Source: Plotosus lineatus
Taxonomy: Eukaryota > Chordata > Actinopteri > Siluriformes > Plotosidae
NCBI GenBank assembly: GCA_024760905.1
Contig: CM045729.1
Coordinates: forward strand, 45,052,080 to 45,116,079
Direction: 5' to 3'
DNA length: 64,000 bases
Shown here: positions 50,118 to 64,000 of the stretch, piece by piece
Layout of the letters: each line of letters starts with the position of its first letter
How positions within the stretch are numbered: position 1 is the first letter of the stretch
Position numbers and translations under genes: made by a program
The notes under the pieces: generated by a model
Told to the model about the DNA's origin: nothing
Database searches by the model: none
What the model saw: the letters and a program-made list of their open reading frames with translations, nothing else

Positions 50118-50780
50118 CTCTCAGTGTGGTAAAATAAGAGCCGCGCCTGTGAAAGCTTGTTCCTAATTATACTCTGCCCTCTCCCCCTTACCTGCTCCAT
50201 CTGCAATTAGAACACTGAAGCCCTCAAGAGAGTCATGCCACTGTCCATCACCTGAGTACAGCCTGGCATAGACTGCAGCCCTGTGACTGATGATAAAATT
50301 AGACTGTATTCTCAGTTGCAAAGGCAGAACAATACTGTGTGCTATCACTACAGTGATCGTGGACAACTGCTTAGTGTACTTTGTTACCTGAGTTAGTTGG
50401 ATGTAGGTTGTTGACCTGGTAATTTAGAACCATTACACTGAGTACAAGTACTGTATGCATCTATGAATTGCAAATAACTTCATGAGAAAAGACAGAGTTT
50501 CTATTAAAACCCATATCCTATCTGTTCCAGTTTTACAACTTTGGACACAAGGGCAGGTTCATATATAGTTTCTAGTGGAATGAGGACATTGGTGACATGA
50601 GGTGGCAGACTATGAAAATCAGCCTTGTTACCCCAATTGCACCCGGCTCTAACCCCAGACCACATCTCCAAGAGGACCATCAGCTTTATGTATGCACTCT
50701 TGATGCAGACTTAATGAACCGGGCCGACTTAATGGTTCCTGTACTTTACTTACACTAATATAAACGTGGGCCCATTTGTG

Positions 50781-50784
<4 letters not shown>
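42401..50784. other. Repeat-poor DNA upstream of ihh
   Basis: About 8.4 kb with hardly any recognisable dispersed element; only CT, GA and CA microsatellites (44058-44090, 44803-44893, 45289-45330, 48760-48799, 49000-49038, 50082-50121) and an A-run (47820-47843). No exon recognised. The contrast with the transposon-filled DNA to the left suggests constraint or regulatory content, but this is inference. Confidence 0.4.
44803..44893. repeat. (CT)n(CA)n microsatellite
   Basis: About 25 CT units followed by 20 CA units. Confidence 0.95.

Positions 50785-50819
<35 letters not shown>
50785..50819. repeat. (TA)n microsatellite
   Basis: About 17 TA units. Confidence 0.95.
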
Positions 50820-50823
<4 letters not shown>

Positions 50824-50829
50824 GGCCAC

Positions 50830-51175
50830 AAATGCATCCATCCATTTTCTAAGCCCCTTAATCCTAATTATGGTTGTGCAGAGGTTGGCGCCCGTCTCAG
50901 CTGACTCAGGGTGAGGGACACTCCAGACAACTCGCCAGACCATAGTAGGTCCACAACCATTCAGACTCTCACATTTCATGGTGATTTGGAACAACCAATT
51001 AGCCTACTGTGCATATCTTTGGACTGTGGAAGGAAACCGAAGAACAAGGAGGAAACCCTCACCAGCAGGAGGAGAACATGGAAACTCTACACAGAAAAGC
51101 CTGAAACTGGGAATCGAACCCAGAACCTCTTGCTTTGAGGCCGGCCCGCTAACCACTCCACCACAGTCTACCCAT
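50830..51175 (-). mobile_element. SINE family B upstream of ihh
   Basis: Reversed tail and body (CATATCTTTGGACTGTGGAAGG) and the reversed head ending near CCGCTAACCACTCCACCAC. It is the last dispersed element before the ihh promoter. Confidence 0.75.
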
Positions 51176-51299
51176 AAGTCTTCACATGAAGTCTACACCA
51201 GTATTTCTAATAAATAACATGATCTAGATGTAGTTCTTGGGATCAGTGCAGCGTGTGTGTTTGTGTGTGTGCCTTTTGTGTATCTACTCACGTGTGCGC

Positions 51300-51570
51300 A
51301 AGCTCACCGGGTCAGTGTAGGAGAAGGAGGAGGAGGAGGAAGAGGAAACGAAGGCTGCTGTTAGTCTGAGGTTTGAGGTGACTCAGGGCCACAACACTGC
51401 GCGCTGATCCGCGCATGAAACCAAAAGTGCACTTCAGTAATCAATGCAGAGGTTGGGAAGGACTCGGCTCTAGCTTAGTACACAAAGTGGGAAACAACAA
51501 CAACAGTCCTGCTGCATCCGCGACGTGAGTGTGTGCGTGTGCGTGCGTAAACACGCGCGCGCGCGCGCGC

Positions 51571-51606
<36 letters not shown>

Positions 51607-52315
51607 ATCAGAGCGGCCGACTCGGCGATCCGTGGCAGAGCCGGTGTGTATCGCAGGGGAGGAGTGGCGCAGGCGGGCAGCGTAGGGGTAGGAGTACAGG
51701 AGCGCCAGGGCGCGGTCTCTACTGATCACTCCAGTTCCAGAGACGAGTGAACGAAGTGAGCCAGAAGGCAAAGACGAGCGCAGAACATGAGGATTCCTCC
51801 TCACAACAGCCGGCGTTCAGTCTCCACTGTGCACCCTGTCAGTCTGTCACTGCGCGCCGGTCACCGAATCTCTCCGTTAAACTAAGCGTAATAAACGGAC
51901 TTCCCAGGATTCCCGTGCGTTCCGTAAATAAATGGACTCGTTCTCATTTTCATTTCGCGGTTTATCTCCAGTGCGCATGGAGAGGCACTGTCCTCTCGGC
52001 ACCCCCGGATCTGGCTTTTGTTTTGACGTTTTTCCCTTTGCGACGCATGACAACCTCGCCGTAGACCGCGCGTCCTTTTTTACGCACAGACGATGACGAG
52101 GATAAAAACAATAAGGAATTATTAATCATAATAATACAAACAGATCCCTCAACTTATCTACCACCACCACCACCACCACCACCACCCCCCTGTGGGGGAA
52201 TAAAGGAGCTGAGAGGGGAGTGCGGAGGAAGGGGGACAGTTTGAGTTTCACCCTTGACCCGTGGCCCCCCCGTAGCACACCGTGTTTGGGGGCTTTCTTG
52301 GTCTGAGAGGGGGTA
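51300..52315 (+). promoter_or_regulatory. ihh: ihh promoter and 5' leader region
   Basis: GC-rich, CpG-rich DNA (a CG run at 51553-51571) in contrast to its A/T-rich surroundings. GATAAAAACA at about 52099 is TATA-like and lies about 215 bases before the start codon. A (CCA)n run is at 52161-52187. The transcription start is not determined. Confidence 0.45.
51553..51605. repeat. (CG)n(TG)n microsatellite near the ihh promoter
   Basis: About nine CG units followed by 16 TG units; alternating purine-pyrimidine DNA with Z-DNA potential. Confidence 0.93.
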
Positions 52316-58471
<6,156 letters not shown>

Positions 58472-59653
58472 AACGTGAATAGAGAAATCAGACAGAAGGC
58501 GAGAACTGAAAGCCCAGAAGTTGTTTTTGTCCCACCAAATTTTTTTTTTTTTAAATATATATATACACACACACACACACATACACCTTTAAAGACTTGA
58601 AGAGTGCAGTAAACTAACCAAACCTATTCAAAAACCCTCATGTTAATATATTCAATGCAAATCTATTTGAAATGGGTTCCTTTTATGGCCGACACTGGAG
58701 CATACACACAAACACGCACACTTCCACATACATGTGCATACATGAGCTTAATAAGAATCTTTATACTGACTGAGGTAATGAAACAGAGGTAAGCTGTAGA
58801 TAAATTAGCTCAGGTAAGCAGTAGCTCAGACATCAGTATCATAGAGTTTTATAGAGATAACATGAGCTTGAGACACAATCAAATCAAATGCAGTTATTAT
58901 TACTAAAAGCAACAAAGAAAATCTACCAGACCTGCTAATTATCAGGAAATTTCCATCCTGATGTCATACTATTCTGTAAGTTATTTGTTACGTCCTATTC
59001 CTTTCTCACAAGTCCAAACCCAGCCTGTAAAACTTTTCAATGCAGTACTGTTTCGTTTCCCTGTTGGAAATGTTCTTTGTAACTTTATCATGTATTTAAT
59101 AGTCACATTGTACACTGTATTTCTACATCTAGCATACACAAGGGGTAAAATACACAACATTACAACTTCAGATATACTAATTAAGCTATACTGTGCTATT
59201 TACTATTTATTATCTTCACTCAGTACAGATGTCTGGGAGAGCAGGCTGTTCAGCATCATTTGTAAATGCTCAGTATGCTAATTCCCTATGTATGCTTTAT
59301 GGAGTGATACTTGCAATCTGGCGTGGTTTATTTACCTTTTTTTGTGGCATTATTTACTTTTTACCAAAAAGATGTCAAATTATATGTTCATAAATAATAT
59401 TTAAAGATCTATTTTTCAAAATTAAACTATATGGAAATATGTGAATGCCCATCCGATTTTCCCCCCTTCCCTGTTACAGCATGGTTATGATATGAAATGT
59501 GGCTGTAAAAGCAGCTGGATTCTACATCCTACTCTTCATTTTAAACCAAGAGACTTGATAACTTCATACAGCATTATGACAAAGTGCAACAAAACAACAA
59601 AAATATCTGATGCACTTCGGCTCTCTTTGCATCACATACTATGCATGCTACAT
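58472..59653. other. Convergent 3' UTR region of ihh and slc23a3
   Basis: About 1.2 kb, A/T-rich, with a short CA run at 58566-58582. The two genes face each other tail to tail, so both 3' ends lie here. Minus-strand AATAAA occurs at about 59209 and 59328; no firm signal was chosen for ihh. Confidence 0.45.
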
Positions 59654-59892
59654 CTACTGAGGTAAGAAGCTTGACATCTCTGCAGATGTCACTGTGATTC
59701 TGTCCACTTCCAGGCTCCTGCAGGCACAGAAAGGAAAGTTACGGAGACAGGACCAGTTCAGTATGTTCCTCACAGGTTGTAGAGGCTCATACACAGTCAC
59801 TAGGCTTTGGCTGCTTTCTTGAGGCAAATTGGCTAATGAGTGTATCCTCTTAGTTCTCTGATCTCGTTCAAGTCCCCTCTCAGATAGGGTAC
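59654..59892 (-). CDS. slc23a3: slc23a3 last exon (cytosolic C-terminus)
   Basis: Encodes TLSERGLERDQRTKRIHSLA and a tail with IPFC-like NFPFCACRSLEVD, then TAG. Acceptor GATCCAG. Confidence 0.85.
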
Positions 59893-60952
59893 CTGGATCA
59901 CAGAAAGAGATATGTATTTAGGAACGGGATCTAAAGATGATGAAGATGATCTTGATTAGTAGCACTACTGGTAATAGTAACACCAGCAATTACTGATATT
60001 ATTATTATTATTATTATTATTACAATAATCACAACAAAAATAATAAAAAATAGAAAAATAAGAGTAAGGGAAGACAATGGAGATGGACATTAAGATGACA
60101 AGAAAAAATATCAAAGAATGCAATAAAAGAAAAAAGGTTCAGAAGTTGCAGCAAGGAGAACAGAAGAAATGACACAACAATGGAATGAAAGTGACAGAGA
60201 TAATAATAATACAGTATATAATAAAAATACAAATAATAAGAATAGGAGAAAAAATACCACAAATAACAGCCAGTGAGGGAGAATTTGAGGTGCATAGCTG
60301 GACTGTATGTCAGATATGACATCCATGTACAGTATTTCAAGAAAGCCAAACAATTCAATGAAATACAGTATAGTGCATATTTGTATTAGTGCACATGTGT
60401 AATACCTGAAACTGTGTGGTCTAGAACAAATGCGAAGAGGCTCACTAAAAGCACAGGCAGCATCAGACAGGACTGCAGAAATATATCAAAACTGCATGCA
60501 CCTAAATGCAGAAGGATTAAAAAGGAGTGCAGCCATCATCAATCAACCAAAATAATAAAATGACTCAGTTTCCAGATAGAGGAGGTTCTTCACACCAGTG
60601 TTTATAAATCCTGACTGCATTCTGAACCAGCGTGGAAGCACCAATGACATGAACATCGTGAAGCCAGTGTTGAAAATGTTGCGCCCGGAGTCCACATCTG
60701 TGTACTGAAGGTATGTGATCCCTGTTGCTGCAGCGACTGTGTAGGTCACACTAAGCACAGCACCTGTCAATGATGAGATGAAGGCATAAAGTCAAAGGTA
60801 AAACCTTTATAGCTATGAATACAGGGTGTGTGTGAGAGGATGATCACCATGGATAGCCAGAGGGATTGAAGTGAGCAGCTGACTGAGTGGTGGGAACAGA
60901 CCTAAAACCAGCAACATCACTGCAGCAAGCTGCACCGTGGCCCGGGAACCAC

Positions 60953-60991
<39 letters not shown>

Positions 60992-61004
60992 GAGAGAGAC
61001 AGAG

Positions 61005-61057
<53 letters not shown>

Positions 61058-61082
61058 GAGCGAGAGAGAGAGAGACACAGAC

Positions 61083-61135
<53 letters not shown>

Positions 61136-61154
61136 AAGAGAGAAACAGATAGAA

Positions 61155-61200
<46 letters not shown>

Positions 61201-61234
61201 ACACACAGAGAGAGAGACAGAGAGAGAGACAGAC

Positions 61235-61273
<39 letters not shown>

Positions 61274-61299
61274 GACAGAGAAACAGATAGAAAGACAGA

Positions 61300-61343
<44 letters not shown>

Positions 61344-61493
61344 AAGAGAGAAACAGATAGAAAGACAGAGAGAGAGAGAGAAAGAGAGAGAGGGAGACAC
61401 ACAGAGAGAGAGACAGAGAGAGAGACAGACAGAGAAACAGATAGAAAGACAGAGAGAGAGAGACAGAGAGAGAGAAACAGATAGAAAGACAGA

Positions 61494-61545
<52 letters not shown>

Positions 61546-61631
61546 TCAGACAGACAGAGAGAGAAAGAGAGAGAGAAAGACAGACAGAGAAACAGAGAGA
61601 TAGAAAGACAGAGAGAGAGAGGGAGACAGAC

Positions 61632-61680
<49 letters not shown>

Positions 61681-61687
61681 AACAGAA

Positions 61688-61732
<45 letters not shown>

Positions 61733-62568
61733 TGCTCAACACAAAATTTGTACACAGTTATACTATTTATATAAAATATAACTAAAGATTTCCATTTCTA
61801 AAGTGGCAATTAAACAATCCTGCACATTCAGAACCAAAGTCAGAAGTCATTGGTCAGGACTGTGCATTGCTGAGAACGCATTATGAGCTTTTCTACTGTA
61901 CCTGGCTGAGGTTGGTCATACATGCACTTGGCACACTGCTGCAGAGCCCCACCGGAGCCCCCATAAGCCCAGCAAACACATTACCCAGGCCCTCTACACT
62001 CACCCCCCTGTTGCATGCCTGTGCAGGAGGTGTGGGAGCTTTCAGGAGTCGGGCTGTTAACACATACACCACCTGAGAGCTGATACAAGAGGACAAGCCT
62101 GCTGTAATTCCTGCTGCAATACTGTCACCAGACAGAAGGGGGAGTCCAAGACCTGTACGTAGAAAAGAGAGACACTATACGGTATGAATGCCAGAATCAT
62201 ACATAGAAATCTTCAGAAAAAATACAGTACTGTATGAGCTTACTGCAATCTAGTGCTGCAAAATGTTCAAACAATTATGGAAATCCAATCAGAATAAATA
62301 AATCTAAGAGTAAGTGCTCAAAATATGTGAATAAGTTTTCTTCATGTATCATGACCTATGTGAGAATACCTGGTATGGGTGGGCTGAACCAAGCTGCTGT
62401 GGAATCTGAAGAAAGCAGATGAGAAGAATTTAAATCCATCCACTGCAGAAACTGGGTTGCATTTAGATTCTCCTTGAAAAACAGTTCTGCCACAGAGTGA
62501 GGAGTAATGTATCCATAGTGCTGCAGGGCAGCACACACAGCCCACACCAACAACACAGACAGTAGCAC
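59654..62568 (-). CDS. slc23a3: Solute carrier family 23 member 3, last six coding exons
   Basis: Exons 62370-62568, 61902-62152, 60848-60953, 60596-60763, 60406-60501 and 59654-59892 join in frame through GT-AG sites to 1,059 bases (352 residues and stop). Conserved nucleobase/ascorbate transporter segments are visible: RLLKAPTPPAQACNRGVSVEG, GLMGAPVGLCSS, CGSRATVQ, LPPLSQLL-like LFPPLSQLL, YTDVDSGRNIFNTGF, FVLDHTVSGTLSERGL. The most divergent branch, SLC23A3, is favoured by these features and by its position next to ihh. It would be a multi-pass membrane transporter; the substrate of SLC23A3 is not settled. The signature loop normally with QNxG(x)4T is degenerate here (PSACMTNLSQ), which argues against classic ascorbate transport. 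The N-terminal exons lie beyond 64000. Confidence 0.9.
60001..60022. repeat. (ATT)n microsatellite in slc23a3 intron
   Basis: About seven ATT units, followed by A/T-rich low-complexity DNA to about 60250. Confidence 0.9.
60406..60501 (-). CDS. slc23a3: slc23a3 exon, last membrane helix
   Basis: Encodes ACSFDIFLQSCLMLPVLLVS and LFAFVLDHTVS. Acceptor GCATTTAG, donor GTATTA. Confidence 0.87.
60596..60763 (-). CDS. slc23a3: slc23a3 exon with YTDVDSGRNIF motif
   Basis: Encodes GAVLSVTYTVAAATGITYLQ and YTDVDSGRNIFNTGFTMFMS up to FINT. Donor GTGTGA; reading on gives stop shortly after. Confidence 0.88.
60848..60953 (-). CDS. slc23a3: slc23a3 exon next to the CT tract
   Basis: Encodes CGSRATVQLAAVMLLVLGLF and PPLSQLLTSIPLAIH. 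Its acceptor AG (60954-60955) follows the CT tract directly. Confidence 0.9.
60956..61728 (-). repeat. 770-base CT-rich polypyrimidine satellite in slc23a3 intron
   Basis: On the gene strand an almost pure (CT)n tract with scattered TGTC and TTTC variants. Longer substructures recur, such as the unit with TTTCTATCTGTTTCTC at 61141, 61281, 61350, 61435 and 61475 (read in reverse). It ends at the splice acceptor of the exon at 60953. Long serine/leucine or arginine/glutamate frames on either strand are by-products. Confidence 0.97.
61902..62152 (-). CDS. slc23a3: slc23a3 exon with substrate-site helices
   Basis: Encodes LGLPLLSGDSIAAGITAGLS, SCISSQVVYVLTARLLKAPT and the loop ending TNLSQ. Acceptor TACGTACAG, donor GTACAG. 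Confidence 0.9.
62370..62568 (-). CDS. slc23a3: slc23a3 exon, most upstream one in the window
   Basis: Encodes VLLSVLLVWAVCAALQHYGY and an extracellular-like loop with LNATQF and LNSSHL sequons, ending FSPPIP. Acceptor TTTGTTTGTAG, so at least one exon lies further right. Confidence 0.85.
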
Positions 62569-63116
62569 CTACAAACAAGCACACAGAGGATGTTATCAGA
62601 ACTCCGTGGACTCTCGCCTAACTACAGAACATCTATGTGAGGGAAAGTTCTTTTCATAATTGATGGCCAATAAATACTAAGTTCAACCCTCTTTATTAGG
62701 GCTAAGGTAGGTGTGATCCTATAGTTCACTGATGGACTGTTATTTATTTAACCATAATTCAAGTTTAGCATATACACTATGGCACATTCTGATTGGTTTA
62801 CTTTCTTGGGAACCAATTGGGTTTTTTCTTGGAAAGTATACTAAAGATAAGGTTGGATGTCGCCAAGTGGCGCCCAAGATGGAAAATTCAATTCAGTGAC
62901 ATCCACCAAGTCTGAAGCAAGAAAGACATATTTCAGTATGCACCACATGGTGACATGGGCAACAAGACAAGACCACCAGTGGTGAACAATACTCCTGCCA
63001 CAGATAAAATACAGACATAAAAACATCAATTATATGGCTGTAATTTTACCATGATAATAAGTTTTGACAAAGGTTAGAGATTTTGGTTGGGTAAATGGAT
63101 AGTGCCATACCATAAC

Positions 63117-63171
<55 letters not shown>

Positions 63172-63770
63172 CAAGTCAATTAAGAGCTGTACACTCTGAG
63201 AAGAAATAAGCACAGTGTAGTAGCTAATGGTGTCTATTTATGCAGCTCCTTCAGTTTTTTAGTAAAGTATATGCACAGAACCATTAGTAAGCTGTGCTCC
63301 TTTAAGCTGGTTGAGCATATACTACATGAAAACATGCAAAGAACAAACAAAGACAAGATTTCTATGATTCATTTTTCATTTTAAAGTGTGATTATGGTAA
63401 TGCTCCTGCTAAAAGTGACAGTGAGAAACTCTGAGCGCCTGCAGTTTTGATTCAAGTATTATCCACTCAAAATAATACTTTTAATCCTGCTATAGTTAAC
63501 CAATCAGATCACACCGTTTCTGTGAGCTATATTCTGATAGACCACTGAATGCTTGAATCAATTAAAAATGTAAAATTAAATAAAGTCCTTCAGTCCCTTG
63601 TTATATACTAAAACAACTATTCACTCTAGGTTCAGTTGAGATCACTGGATTGAATAGTCCTTCCATGTTCCAATTTTGGGACTATTCAGTGATGCCTTAA
63701 TAATAGCATTTATACAATAATCAACATATACTCTTTTATTGATTGATTTATTTTTTTGCTGTTTATAGTT
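62569..63770. other. slc23a3: slc23a3 intron DNA
   Basis: A (CA)n run at 63118-63168; no further exon recognised before the window edge. Confidence 0.4.
63118..63168. repeat. (CA)n microsatellite
   Basis: About 25 CA units in an slc23a3 intron. Confidence 0.96.
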
Positions 63771-63774
63771 CATC

Positions 63775-64000
63775 ATCAGTAACCGCTTCATCCTAATTAG
63801 GGTTGCGAGGAGGCCTGCACCCATCCCAGCTGACTCTGGACGAGGGCAGAGTACACCCTGGACAGCTCGCCAGGCCATTGCAGGGCAGAAATACGCTGAC
63901 GGCTTTGCAGCTACTCTTGTCAAAATCAGTAATGGTTCTTTTACATGCCTCACACCATAGACAGTGAGCGATATGGCCGGCCTTTGATAACCCAGTTAGC
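63775..64000 (-). mobile_element. SINE family A, type 1 tail, cut by the window edge
   Basis: Reversed tail (GTTGCGAGGAGGCCTGCACC) and body up to CCAGTTAGC at 64000; the head is outside. Confidence 0.78.

Noticed and set aside
60813..61742. Long serine/leucine-rich frame and overlapping arginine/glutamate-rich frames
   Set aside because: They are translations of the CT/GA satellite in every frame; slc23a3 exon codons at the left edge explain the only protein-like part.
62841..63029. Candidate additional slc23a3 exon on the minus strand
   Set aside because: The translation has no transporter-like match and no suitable splice sites in the right phase.

Overview
This window is vertebrate nuclear DNA, almost certainly from a teleost fish. 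Its genes are split by GT-AG introns and code for proteins very close to vertebrate families. The spaces between exons are filled with repeats typical of fish genomes: an RTE-like LINE, Tc1-like and pogo/Tigger-like DNA transposons, a hAT relic, several tRNA-derived SINE families, Penelope-like element ends and very many CA, TA and CT microsatellites. The species cannot be named from this sequence.

Four host genes were rebuilt by joining exons by hand. klhl23 (+, coding exons 1019-2228, 9324-9476, 9822-10132) encodes a 557-residue BTB-BACK-Kelch protein. mettl5 (-, seven coding exons between 19528 and 15730) encodes a 207-residue NPPF-motif 18S rRNA m6A methyltransferase. An Indian hedgehog gene (ihh, +, 52316-52615, 54900-55161, 57792-58471) encodes a complete 413-residue precursor. 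slc23a3 (-, last six coding exons, 62568 to 59654) continues beyond the right edge. klhl23 and mettl5 converge, and ihh and slc23a3 converge.

Layout: 1-1000 is transposon debris upstream of klhl23. The large first coding intron of klhl23 (2229-9323) holds a near full-length but decayed RTE LINE (3513-6604), SINEs and an odd CACGT-rich block. 10.1-15.7 kb is intergenic and transposon-rich, with an interrupted Tc1 relic and a Tc1 element that looks intact except for one stop codon. mettl5 intron 1 holds a young LINE copy and a pogo-like element. 21.7-52.3 kb has no recognisable gene: repeats dominate to about 42.4 kb, while 24.3-26.1 kb and 42.4-50.8 kb are poorer in dispersed elements and could hold regulatory DNA for ihh. 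51.3-52.3 kb is the GC-rich ihh promoter and 5' leader. slc23a3 intron DNA contains a 770-base CT-rich tract running up to a splice acceptor.

The most striking item is a Penelope-type repeat end, present at three places, that folds on paper as a minimal hammerhead ribozyme; at one place two copies form a head-to-head inverted repeat. Other notable points are a SINE family whose tail joins both ends of the resident LINE, a 5S rRNA-derived relic, and the absence of nhej1 between ihh and slc23a3.
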